This document shows, piece after piece, positions 17,099 to 26,404 of a stretch of DNA of 64,000 bases. This DNA is from Streptomyces sp. CNH099 (GTDB lineage Bacteria > Actinomycetota > Actinomycetes > Streptomycetales > Streptomycetaceae). Made by a program: the position numbers and the translations under genes. Below the pieces are notes generated by a model. The model was not told the DNA's origin. It saw only the letters and a program-made list of their open reading frames with translations, and ran no database searches. Where the stretch lies: the NCBI GenBank assembly GCA_000514715.1, contig AZWL01000007.1, positions 1 through 64,000 on the forward strand. Reading direction: 5' to 3'. Positions within the stretch are counted from its first letter, which is position 1. Each line of letters starts with the position of its first letter.

Positions 17099-18841
17099 TC
17101 ACCGGCGGGCCGGCCCCGGCCCGAGGGGAGCGGCGTCCCCCTGCCGCAGGGTGTCCTGGGTGCGCAGGAGCTGCAGGGCCAGCTGGATCTCCAGCGTGCG
17201 CTCCGGCTCCCGCCACGTGGGGCCGAGCAGCCGGCCGATCCGCTCCAGCCGGCGCGAGACGGTGTTGACGTGCACGTGCAGTTCCTCGGCGGCACGCGTG
17301 GGGCTGCGGCCGGCGGCGAAGTACACGCCGAGCGTGCGGATCAGCTCGGTGTGCCGTTCGCTGTCGTAGCACAGGACCGGGCCGAGGACGGAGTCGATGA
17401 AGGCGGCCACGTCGCGCTCCTCGGAGAGCAGCAGGCCGACGAAGCCGAGGTCCTCGGCCGACGCCGTACTGCCCACCCGGTCCAGGGCGATCAGCGCCTT
17501 CAAACAGCGCAGCGCCTCCCGGTGCAGCCTGGCCGTCGACGCCAGCCCCGCCCCCGGTCCGGCCGCGCCGACCGAGACCGGGTGCCCCAGAACCGACGAG
17601 AGGTCGCGGGAGACGGCACGGGCGACGGCCGAGGGGTCGCTGCCGGGGAGCAGCATGGAGATGTACTCGCCGCGCGGCGACCTGAGGCCCCCCTTGCGGT
17701 ACGCGTACGAGGACGCCCACACGATGGCCTTGCCCTGCTCGCCTCCTTCCGGGCGGAGCACCAGCACGACGTGCGGGCCGTCGGGGTCGATGCCGATGCG
17801 GAGTGCGCGCTCGGCGAGGTGGCGCGGCGAGGACACCGACCCGCTCAGCAGGTCCTCGAACAGCTCGTCCCGCAGCGGCCGCTCCACGACCGCCGTGTCG
17901 CGTTCGAGGAACAGGATGAGCGCGACCGACTGGGCCACCGCCCACAGGAACCGGGCGTCGACCTCGCCCAGTTGCCCCGAGTTCTTCAGCACGACCGTGC
18001 CGAGTTCCTCAGCGCCGGCCGTCACGGGAACCGCCCACACGCCGTCGGCCAGCGGGACGGCCGTCCGTGCGGCATGAGGGCCGGCCCACTTCGCGCGGGC
18101 GGATATGTCCTCCAGCTCCGGGACGGCCCCCGTGGCGGCCAGGACCGTGCCCCCGGGGTCCCGCACCAGCAGGGTGCCGTCCAGCGCGTCCGCGGCCACG
18201 TTGACGACCGCGTTCAGGTCGCTGCCGCCGAGGACCATATCGGTGAGCCGCCCGTGGGCCTCGGCGAGATGGCGGGACCTCAGCAGGGTGACGTGCAGCC
18301 GGCCGTTCTCCCCTTCCAGCTCGGCCCGTTCGGCGTGCATCCGCTCCAGACGCACGGTGTGGTCCAGCAGGACCACGGCCACCCGGGCGAGCGCGGTGCA
18401 CAGCTCAACCTCCCCGGGGGTGAACCGGCGGATGTGGCGGCAGACGCCGTACAGGATCCCGATGGCGGCACCGTCCCGGAGCAGCGGCGCGGCGAGGACC
18501 GCCCGTACGCCGTCGGCGCGGACCGCCTCGTCGAGCCGCGGGCTGTGCACGAACCGGTCGTCGGCCAGGTAGTCGGAGGTCCACACCGGCTTGCCGCCGG
18601 CCTGGGCGGCGTCGGCGATGCCGGTGCCGGGCGGGATCTCGAAGGTCGAACTCACCGCGCGGGACATGCCGTCGGCGAAGGGGACGTGCGAGACGCCGTC
18701 GATCCGCTTCAGGGCGACGGCCGCGGCGTCGCAGCCGAGCATGCGGCGCAGTTGCGCCAGCAGGGTGGCGACGGGCGAGCCGGAGTCGGACGTCGGCGCC
18801 GGCCGTAAGCCGGCGTCGCCCGCTGCTCTGCCCGGCTCCAC
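17099..18841 (-). CDS. GAF-domain transcriptional regulator with PucR-type C-terminal HTH
   Basis: A 580-residue regulator. Residues about 20-170 form a GAF-like sensor (MLGCDAAAVALKRIDG, VRAVLAAPLLRDGAAIGILYG). A coiled helix follows (RLERMHAERAELEGENGRL), then a middle domain (about 320-450) of the CdaR/GGDEF-like type found in PucR proteins, and a C-terminal PucR helix-turn-helix (RSPTRAAEELHVHVNTVSRRLERIGRLLG). Such proteins usually activate catabolic or metabolite genes in response to small aromatic or purine ligands. It is transcribed toward the transposase homologue (convergent, 30-base gap) and sits upstream of the ArsR/exporter pair, so it may control the metabolite region. The ligand is unknown. 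Confidence 0.85.
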   Translation of the reverse strand: MEPGRAAGDAGLRPAPTSDSGSPVATLLAQLRRMLGCDAAAVALKRIDGVSHVPFADGMSRAVSSTFEIPPGTGIADAAQAGGKPVWTSDYLADDRFVHSPRLDEAVRADGVRAVLAAPLLRDGAAIGILYGVCRHIRRFTPGEVELCTALARVAVVLLDHTVRLERMHAERAELEGENGRLHVTLLRSRHLAEAHGRLTDMVLGGSDLNAVVNVAADALDGTLLVRDPGGTVLAATGAVPELEDISARAKWAGPHAARTAVPLADGVWAVPVTAGAEELGTVVLKNSGQLGEVDARFLWAVAQSVALILFLERDTAVVERPLRDELFEDLLSGSVSSPRHLAERALRIGIDPDGPHVVLVLRPEGGEQGKAIVWASSYAYRKGGLRSPRGEYISMLLPGSDPSAVARAVSRDLSSVLGHPVSVGAAGPGAGLASTARLHREALRCLKALIALDRVGSTASAEDLGFVGLLLSEERDVAAFIDSVLGPVLCYDSERHTELIRTLGVYFAAGRSPTRAAEELHVHVNTVSRRLERIGRLLGPTWREPERTLEIQLALQLLRTQDTLRQGDAAPLGPGPARR

Positions 18842-19023
18842 TCCGACGACCCCCGGCTGTTAAGAGCGAGATGCGCCAAGAACAAATTGACCAGGCAGAC
18901 GCTATGGATCTGCTTCTCACCCAGTCAAGGCGCTGTCACGGTTGTATGCAGGGCCGCGGACCCCGTACCAGCCCGGGCGGCCGGGGCCCGCGGACGGCGT
19001 CCGGGAGGGACGGCGGGGCGGTG

Positions 19024-19398
19024 TCAACTCCGCCCGGCGGAGGGCTGTCCGGCCGTGCGGGGGTGGCGGTCCGCCGCGTCCGGCAGGTCGTCCCCGGCCC
19101 TGTCGATGGCGCTCAGGACGGAGTCCAGCAGGCCGGGGAAGCGGGCGTCGAGGTCCTCGCGCCGCAGCGAGAGCAGCAGCTCGCGGCCGGCGGGCCGCTG
19201 CCAGATGAGCCCGCCCTCGCGGAGCACGCGCCAGTGGTGGGTCAGCGTGGACTTGGAGATGCCGTCGAGCAGGCTTCCGCACGGGTACTCCCCACCCGCG
19301 GCCAGGGTGCGGACCACGCTCAGCCGCATGGGGTTGCCCAGGGCCGTGAAGACGTTCTCCAGCCGGATCTGTTCCCTGGTCGGGTGGTTGACAGCCAT
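19024..19398 (-). CDS. ArsR-family winged-helix transcriptional regulator
   Basis: A 124-residue ArsR/SmtB-like repressor. The winged helix is clear: FTALGNPMRLSVVRTLAAGG, then CGSLLDGISKSTLTHHWRVLREGGLIWQ. The classic metal-binding Cys motif (ELCVCDL) is absent, so it probably senses a small organic molecule or acts without a metal ligand. ATG 19398 is preferred over the 41-codon upstream extension because the homologous part starts there. It is divergent from the DHA2 exporter, with an inverted repeat over the exporter promoter; repression of the exporter is the natural model. Confidence 0.85.
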   Translation of the reverse strand: MAVNHPTREQIRLENVFTALGNPMRLSVVRTLAAGGEYPCGSLLDGISKSTLTHHWRVLREGGLIWQRPAGRELLLSLRREDLDARFPGLLDSVLSAIDRAGDDLPDAADRHPRTAGQPSAGRS

Positions 19399-19475
19399 GA
19401 CCCAAAGTACCTCGACAATCCGCGTCCGGTCCGGTCGGACCCCCGGGCGCACCTGACGGAGCGCGCCGCCCGGCG

Positions 19476-19514
19476 TTGACAGCCCGCTGGCCAGTGTACG
19501 ACTATCCGTGTACA
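19476..19514 (+). promoter_or_regulatory. Exporter promoter with overlapping inverted-repeat operator
   Basis: A perfect -35 TTGACA (19476-19481) and a -10-like GACTAT (19500-19505, 18-bp spacing) lie upstream of the exporter. An inverted repeat TGTAC-N10-GTACA (19495-19514) covers the -10 and probable start site, which suits repression by the divergent ArsR protein. Confidence 0.5.
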
Positions 19515-19578
19515 GTCCCACTGTTCGTATTTACTCGTACGGTAGTACTCCGATGCTCAGAGAGGCCATCGCCTTCCC

Positions 19579-21078
19579 ATGACTACCTCCCGTACAGACT
19601 CCCGCTCGGGCACGGGGACTCCCCGACTCGGCTGGGCCCTGGCCCTGCTGGCCTTCGCGCAGTTAATCATCTCGCTGGACTTCAACATCGTTTTCGTGGC
19701 GCTGCCGGAGATCGGCGCCGAACTCGGGTTCACCGGGCAGTCCCTGCAGTGGGTCGTCAGCGCCTACGCCGTGGCCTTCGGCGGCTTCCTGCTGCTCGGC
19801 GGACGCGCCGCCGACCTGCTCGGCCGGCGCAACATGTTCCTCCTGGCACTCTCCCTGTACGCGCTGTCCTCGCTGGTCGGCGGGCTGGCGCCGAACTCGG
19901 AGACCATGATCGCCGTACGCGCCGTGCAGGGCCTCGGCGGTGCGCTGCTCTTCCCGGCGACCCTGTCGCTGATCAACACGCTCTTCACGGAGGGCCCGCA
20001 GCGCAACCGCGCCCTCGCGGTGTGGGGCGGGGCCGGCGCCAGCGGCCTCACCCTCGGCTCGCTCCTCGGCGGCCTGCTCACCGGGTGGTTCGGCTGGGCC
20101 TCGGTGTTCTTCGTGAACGTACCGCTGGCGGGTGCCGTCATCGTGGGCGCGCTCGCCGCCATCCCGCGCGACCGGCGCGCTCGGGAGCGCCGCAGCTTCG
20201 ACCTCCCGGGCGCCGTCACCGCGACCGCCGGTGTCACCCTCCTCGTGTACGTCCTGGTGCAGGGGCCGGAGAGCGGCTGGACCTCGACCGGCATCGTCGT
20301 CAGCGCCGCGGTGGCGGTCGTGCTGCTGGCGCTGTTCACCGCGATCGAGGCACGCAGCAGGGACCCGCTGATGCCGCTGCGGCTGTTCCGCAACCGCAGC
20401 CTCGCCGCGGGCATGGCCATCACGTTCATCTTCATGGGCACCTTCAGCGCCCTGCCCTACTTCCTCACCGTGCTCTTCCAGAACGTCCACGGCTTCAGCG
20501 CCCTGCAGACGGGCATGGCCTTCCTCGTGCCCTCGCTGTCGATCGCCGCGGGCACCCAGATCGGCGAGCGGATGGCGACGCGCACCGCGACCCGCGCGAC
20601 GCTCGTCACCGGCCTGGTCATCGGCTCCCTCGGCACCGTCGTGCTGGCCTTCGGCGTCTCCGCGGACGGCGGCTACGGCGCGGTGGTGCCCGGCCTGATC
20701 GTCTCCGGCATCGGGCAGGGCATCACGTGGACCGGCATGTGGATCGCCGCCGCGTCCGGCGTCGCCGGGAAGGAGCAGGGCGTCGCCTCCGGCATGGCGT
20801 CCACCACCCAGCAGATCGGCGGCGCGATCGGCCTCGCCATCCTGATCGCCATCGCCAACTCGGGCATCGACGGCCACGAGGGGGACGCGTTGCGGACCGC
20901 GATGGCCGACGGCACACAGACGGCCGTGTTCGTCGCGGCGGCCGGAATCCTGCTCGGCGCCCTCGTCGCCCTGACCCTGCCCCGGCGGGCGGCCACGCGC
21001 CACGCGCCGCCGGCGGACCAGGAGGCCGCGGCGGAGACGGCCGCCGGCGAGAAGGCCGGTGCCTCCACCGAGGCGTGA
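19579..21078 (+). CDS. MFS transporter, DHA2 family (14-TM drug/metabolite exporter)
   Basis: Proton-coupled exporter of the DHA2 family in the cytoplasmic membrane, 499 aa, with the hydrophobic periodicity of 14 TM helices. Motif A between TM2 and TM3 is GGRAADLLGRRNMFL. TM1 carries the family's acidic residue in SLDFNIVFVALP. Motif C-like Gly-rich helices follow (GASGLTLGSLLGGLLTGWFGW). The C-terminal 35 residues are hydrophilic and Ala/Glu-rich, hence cytoplasmic. It is divergent from the ArsR gene and followed by a flavin hydroxylase, so it may export the metabolite of this region or give self-resistance. The substrate is not predictable. Confidence 0.92.
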   Translation: MTTSRTDSRSGTGTPRLGWALALLAFAQLIISLDFNIVFVALPEIGAELGFTGQSLQWVVSAYAVAFGGFLLLGGRAADLLGRRNMFLLALSLYALSSLVGGLAPNSETMIAVRAVQGLGGALLFPATLSLINTLFTEGPQRNRALAVWGGAGASGLTLGSLLGGLLTGWFGWASVFFVNVPLAGAVIVGALAAIPRDRRARERRSFDLPGAVTATAGVTLLVYVLVQGPESGWTSTGIVVSAAVAVVLLALFTAIEARSRDPLMPLRLFRNRSLAAGMAITFIFMGTFSALPYFLTVLFQNVHGFSALQTGMAFLVPSLSIAAGTQIGERMATRTATRATLVTGLVIGSLGTVVLAFGVSADGGYGAVVPGLIVSGIGQGITWTGMWIAAASGVAGKEQGVASGMASTTQQIGGAIGLAILIAIANSGIDGHEGDALRTAMADGTQTAVFVAAAGILLGALVALTLPRRAATRHAPPADQEAAAETAAGEKAGASTEA

Positions 21079-21220
21079 CCCGCACGCGGACGGCGGCGGG
21101 CGCGCGAACGGCACCCGCCGCTGCCCGCGGCCGTCGGGCACCGTCCCGGCTCCGCGTCTCCGCCCTCCACCCCGTTTCCGCATCCCCGATATCCCCGATC
21201 TCCTGGGAGGTCCCACCGGC

Positions 21221-22735
<1,515 letters not shown>

Positions 22736-22793
22736 CCCGGCCACCGGAACGGCCGGCCCGGCACGGGCGGAACCCGCCCGGCGGGCCGGTCCC

Positions 22794-22843
22794 CTCCGTG
22801 GTTCCGGCCCCCGGGGCGGCCGGGGCCGGCCGGAACCACGGAG
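22794..22843. terminator. Strong bidirectional hairpin terminator
   Basis: A perfect 16-bp stem (22794-22809 with 22828-22843, starting CTCCGTGG) with an 18-base GC-rich loop lies between two convergent flavoenzyme genes. Confidence 0.8.
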
Positions 22844-22855
22844 CCCGGACTCTGT

Positions 22856-24559
22856 CTAGGGCAGCCGGATCGACTGGCCGTGCCGGAAGCGGTCTCCCGG
22901 GTCGTACGCGGCCTTCACCCGCTGCAGGCGCGGGTAGTTGGCGCCGTAGTACAGCGTGGGCCAGCCCACCCCGGACCTGTTCCGCTCCGGGTCGCCGAGG
23001 TCGATGTCGCAGTAGTTGACGTAGCAGCCGTCGGTGGCGTCGTCGAGGACGGGCACGCCGCCGGTCTCCCGGTACGTCTCCTCGTACATGTCGCGCAGCC
23101 AGCCGATGTTGACCGCGTCGTCGGCGGCCGACTGCCAGTAGCTCTGGAAGAGCAGCTTGAAGGCCGAGTCCCGGTGCACGTACGCCGTCGCCGCGGCGCC
23201 GACCGCGTTGACCGCGCCGCCGTAGGAGCTGAGCAGCACCATGGCACCGGGGTTGTCCAGGTCGGTGCGCACGAGGTGCTTCCACAGGGTGGCGATCTGG
23301 GCGTCCGTCAGGTTCTTCTTGTGGAACGACGACTTGTAGTCCCCGCGCAGGCTCGGATCGACGAGGGTGCTGTTGGTCGTGCCCAGGTAGCGGGCGGACT
23401 GCAGCCAGGGCATCCGCCGCGGCGTGTAGTTCTCGGGCATCGGCCCGTGCTCGCCCATCGCCCTGGTCAGCGGCACGGTCGGCACGTCGACGCCGTCGGT
23501 GACCGCGGCGAGGAAGTCCGCCAGCAGCCCGGCGGCGCCGGGGACCGTGGCGTCCATCTGCGTCAGCAGGCCGACCTGGCCGTGGGACCTGTGGTTGAGC
23601 ATCAGGAAGCTCATCAGCCCGCCGTACTTCCCGCCGGGCTCGGCGTTGGCGGCGTGCCAGACGCCGTAGTTGCGGGTCAGCCGGGTGAACGCCGCCTCGG
23701 TCAGCCGGTCCCAGTCCCAGGAGATCGCGCTGAGGAACACCTCCGCCGGCGGCTTGACCAGCGCGTCGCCGGGCGCGGTGCCGGTCGCGTCCGGCGAGCG
23801 GAACCAGTAGCGGGTGACGACCCCGAAGTTGCCGCCGCCTCCGCCGGTGTGCGCCCACCACAGGTCGCGGTGCGGGTCGCCGGGCCGGCGCGTCGCCACG
23901 GTGACGCGGGCGGTGCCGGCCGCGTTCACGGTGACGACCTCGACGGCGTACAGATGGTCGACGACGAGGCCGTGCTCCCGCGCCAGCATGCCCCAGCCGC
24001 CGCCGGCGACGTGCCCGCCCGCCCCCACCGAATAGCACATGCCGGCGGGTATGGTCACGCCCCAGACCTTGTAGAGCCGCTCGTAGACGTCGAGCAGGGT
24101 GGCGCCGGCCTCGACGGCGAACGCCCCCCGCCGGTCGTCCCAGTAGACCGACGTCATCTCCGACAGGTCGAGAACGATGTCGGTCCCGGAGTTGTAGACG
24201 AAGTCCTCGTAGCAGTGGCCGCCGGCGCGGACGGTCAGCTTCTTCCCGGCCCTGGCCGCCTCCTGGACCACGGCGAGGACCTGCGCCGGCGAGTCGACCA
24301 CGCGGACCGACTCCGGACGGCCGGCCCAGCGCTGGTTCATGCCGCGCACCAGGTCCGGGTAGCGCGGATGCCCCGGGGTGACCGTGGTGGCGCGGAACGC
24401 GGCGCCCGTCCCGTGGGCCGGACCGCCGCCGGCGGCCGGAGCGGGTGGGGCCGCGACGGCGTCCCCCGCGCCCGCGGCGACCGCGGCGCCCGCGCCCACG
24501 GCGGCGGCGCTGCCCAGCAGCGTTCTGCGGCTCAGCTTCCCATGCTGCTCAGTACTCAT
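22856..24559 (-). CDS. Tat-exported FAD-linked oxidoreductase, berberine-bridge/AknOx type
   Basis: A flavin oxidase of the PCMH/BBE family (567 aa). The N-terminus has a twin-arginine signal (KLSRRTLLGSAAA). FAD is probably attached at two residues: His115 in RAGGHCYED and Cys175 in PAGMCYSVG. Their 60-residue spacing is the same as in the doubly flavinylated aclacinomycin oxidase. A further GGHVAGGGWGMLAREHG block binds FAD, and the C-terminal BBE segment (YYGANYPRLQRVKAAYDP) is present. Such enzymes carry out difficult oxidations (alcohol to ketone, ring closure, aromatisation) on late pathway intermediates. Here the Tat signal places this step outside the cytoplasm. It is downstream of the amidohydrolase on the same strand. 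Confidence 0.9.
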   Translation of the reverse strand: MSTEQHGKLSRRTLLGSAAAVGAGAAVAAGAGDAVAAPPAPAAGGGPAHGTGAAFRATTVTPGHPRYPDLVRGMNQRWAGRPESVRVVDSPAQVLAVVQEAARAGKKLTVRAGGHCYEDFVYNSGTDIVLDLSEMTSVYWDDRRGAFAVEAGATLLDVYERLYKVWGVTIPAGMCYSVGAGGHVAGGGWGMLAREHGLVVDHLYAVEVVTVNAAGTARVTVATRRPGDPHRDLWWAHTGGGGGNFGVVTRYWFRSPDATGTAPGDALVKPPAEVFLSAISWDWDRLTEAAFTRLTRNYGVWHAANAEPGGKYGGLMSFLMLNHRSHGQVGLLTQMDATVPGAAGLLADFLAAVTDGVDVPTVPLTRAMGEHGPMPENYTPRRMPWLQSARYLGTTNSTLVDPSLRGDYKSSFHKKNLTDAQIATLWKHLVRTDLDNPGAMVLLSSYGGAVNAVGAAATAYVHRDSAFKLLFQSYWQSAADDAVNIGWLRDMYEETYRETGGVPVLDDATDGCYVNYCDIDLGDPERNRSGVGWPTLYYGANYPRLQRVKAAYDPGDRFRHGQSIRLP

Positions 24560-24662
24560 ACGGTGACGGAAACCCTTCTGCTAGCGGTGGTTCGGTCGCG
24601 CGGTGGGTACCGGAGCGACGGGGTGCCGTCCGGCGACGGCCGGTGGGGTGGGTGTGGCGGCG

Positions 24663-25658
24663 TCACGCGGACGTCAGCCGGGCGGCCAGCGTCGGCAGCA
24701 GCCGCAGCGCGTTGGACCGCCCGACCGCGGCGCGCTCGTGGCCGGTCCAGCCGGCGAAGGTCCGGAATCCCTCGGTGTTCTCGGTGGTGTGCGAGGCCGG
24801 CATGAAGGGGAAGTCGCTGCCGAACAGGATGTGCCCGGTGCCCGCCAGCCTCGTCAGCGCCGGCAGCGCGAACTCGTTCGCGGACATCGCGATGTCGTAG
24901 TGGAGCCGGGCCAGCGAGTCGATCACGTCCGCGGGGGCCCGCTCGGCGAGGTGTGCCCCGATGGTGGGCCCGTGGGTCAGCCGGCGGGCCAGGAACGGCA
25001 GGGTGCCGCCGGCGTGCGACAGGATCAGCTTCAGGTCCGGCAGCCGGTCGAGGACCCGGTTGTACAGGAGGCTGACCGCGGTGCGGGTGGTCTCGAAGGT
25101 GAACTCGTACAGCGACGGCGGCAGTCCGAAGGTCGCCAGATCCCGCACGGGCGGGGTCATGGGGTGCACGTGGACCGCGATCCCGCGCTCCGAGATCTCC
25201 GCGAGCAGCGGCTCGAACTCCGCGTCCCCGAGATAGCGGTCGCCGTAGCCGGTCAGCAGCCCGACGCCGTCGAGCCCCAGCTCGTCGACGGCGTAGGCCA
25301 GCTCCGCCCGGGCGGCGGTCACGTCGGGCAGCGGCAGGACGGCGAACGCCCCGAAGCGGGCCGGCCGCTCCGCGATCAGGGCGGCGAAGTACTCGTTGAC
25401 CTGACGGGCGAGCTTGGCGGCCTCGTCGCCCGGGACGAAGGAGACGCCCGGAGCGGTGATGGACAGCACCGCCGCGTCGATCCCGTGGCGGTCCATCACC
25501 TCCAGGCTGTCGTCGGGACTCCAGCCGGGGTAGTCGACTCCGGGGATGGCCACCCGGTCGCCGAGCGCCGCCCGGTACGCCGGGGGTACGGCGTGGTGGT
25601 GGACGTCGACCAGGCCGGTGGAACCGGACGGGATGACGTGCTGGCTGTCGTTCGTCAC
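24663..25658 (-). CDS. Amidohydrolase-family enzyme, ACMSD/gamma-resorcylate decarboxylase type
   Basis: A TIM-barrel metal enzyme (331 aa) of the amidohydrolase_2 family, many members of which are non-oxidative decarboxylases of aryl or muconate acids. Metal ligands are visible: H20-x-H22 (DVHHHAVP), His in AVHVHPM, His in LILSHAGG, and the Asp of FGSDFPF near the C-terminus. There is no signal peptide. It lies between cupin and flavin oxidase genes on one strand (34 and about 100 base gaps). Next to a 3-hydroxyanthranilate pathway, a decarboxylation of an aminohydroxybenzoate or a ring-opened product is chemically sensible. The reaction itself is inferred. Confidence 0.85.
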   Translation of the reverse strand: MTNDSQHVIPSGSTGLVDVHHHAVPPAYRAALGDRVAIPGVDYPGWSPDDSLEVMDRHGIDAAVLSITAPGVSFVPGDEAAKLARQVNEYFAALIAERPARFGAFAVLPLPDVTAARAELAYAVDELGLDGVGLLTGYGDRYLGDAEFEPLLAEISERGIAVHVHPMTPPVRDLATFGLPPSLYEFTFETTRTAVSLLYNRVLDRLPDLKLILSHAGGTLPFLARRLTHGPTIGAHLAERAPADVIDSLARLHYDIAMSANEFALPALTRLAGTGHILFGSDFPFMPASHTTENTEGFRTFAGWTGHERAAVGRSNALRLLPTLAARLTSA

Positions 25659-25692
25659 TGGCTGCTCCCGGGGGTCGTCGGGGTCCGGTGGG

Positions 25693-26184
25693 TCATGAGA
25701 GGTATTCGTCGCCGAACTCGGCGGCCACGCGGAGCGCCCGCTCCACGTCCAGCTCGTACTGGCCGGGGGGCGGCGGCGGTGCGCCGTTGTCCGCGGATAT
25801 CCCGGCCTCCAGGAAGAACCTGTCCTTACCGCCGGGCAGAAACATGATGAGGAGTCTGGACGGCTCGTCGCTCATGTTCTTGAAATTGTGCACCGAGCCG
25901 CGCGGAACATGTACGTAGGATCCGGATTCCAGCCCGACGCGCTCCGTTCCGGCGAAGAGTTCCACCTTTCCCTCAAGTACGTAGAATGCCTCCTCCTCGT
26001 GGTGGTGTATATGCGGGGGCGGGCCCCCGCCGGGCGGCACAAGCGCCTCCATCATGAAGAAGTGGCCGCCGGTGTTGTGCGCACCCGACTTGACCGTGTA
26101 CTTGTCCCCGAATGCCCAGCGACTAGGCCCTTCACCTGGTGGAACATGGACAACTCGGCGTACCGGCTGATCCTCGAAGCTCAC
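25693..26184 (-). CDS. Cupin-domain protein
   Basis: A small single-cupin protein (163 aa). Cupin motif 1 is PPPHIHHHEEEAFYVLEG, with two His and a Glu able to bind metal. Motif 2 is GSYVHVPRGSVHNFKN with the third His. The pattern is that of quercetinase-like or regulatory cupins. It lacks the arrangement of 3-hydroxyanthranilate 3,4-dioxygenase, so that assignment is not made. GTG 26184 fits the GGAG ribosome-binding site and starts where the conserved part begins; an in-frame start at 26226 exists. It heads the minus-strand operon cupin, amidohydrolase, flavin oxidase, divergent from the hydroxyanthranilate operon. The role could be dioxygenase, isomerase or a quinone-handling protein. Confidence 0.78.
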   Translation of the reverse strand: MSFEDQPVRRVVHVPPGEGPSRWAFGDKYTVKSGAHNTGGHFFMMEALVPPGGGPPPHIHHHEEEAFYVLEGKVELFAGTERVGLESGSYVHVPRGSVHNFKNMSDEPSRLLIMFLPGGKDRFFLEAGISADNGAPPPPPGQYELDVERALRVAAEFGDEYLS

Positions 26185-26292
26185 TGAGACCGACTCCGTT
26201 CCGCGCTGGCGAACGAGCGCCCACAAGACCTGAATGGCACAGGCGAGTCTGCGCCGGTGAAAGAACGCGGGGCAACCGGATGGACGTACTAC

Positions 26293-26326
26293 GTCAGGTC
26301 ACTCCGGCCGCGCTCCCTGACCTGAC
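26293..26326. promoter_or_regulatory. Inverted repeat in the divergent promoter region
   Basis: A perfect 9-bp inverted repeat, GTCAGGTCA-N16-TGACCTGAC, lies between the divergent cupin and DAHP synthase operons, about 80 bases before the latter. It is the only strong dyad in this 220-base control region, so it may coordinate both operons. The regulator is unknown. Confidence 0.5.
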
Positions 26327-26404
26327 ATAGTTCCGTGGCGCCCGTGGTGTTCCGCTCCCCGGTATGGCCAGAGTCCTTGGCAACTGCCGACTGGGAGGCG
26401 TCTG

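Noticed and set aside
17076..17119. 10-bp inverted repeat between the transposase homologue and the PucR-type gene
   Set aside because: The 24-base loop overlaps the end of the regulator gene, and such GC repeats are frequent by chance here. It is not listed as a terminator.
25693..26184. Calling the cupin 3-hydroxyanthranilate 3,4-dioxygenase
   Set aside because: The metal-ligand spacing and flanking residues fit a quercetinase-like cupin better; the context alone is not enough.
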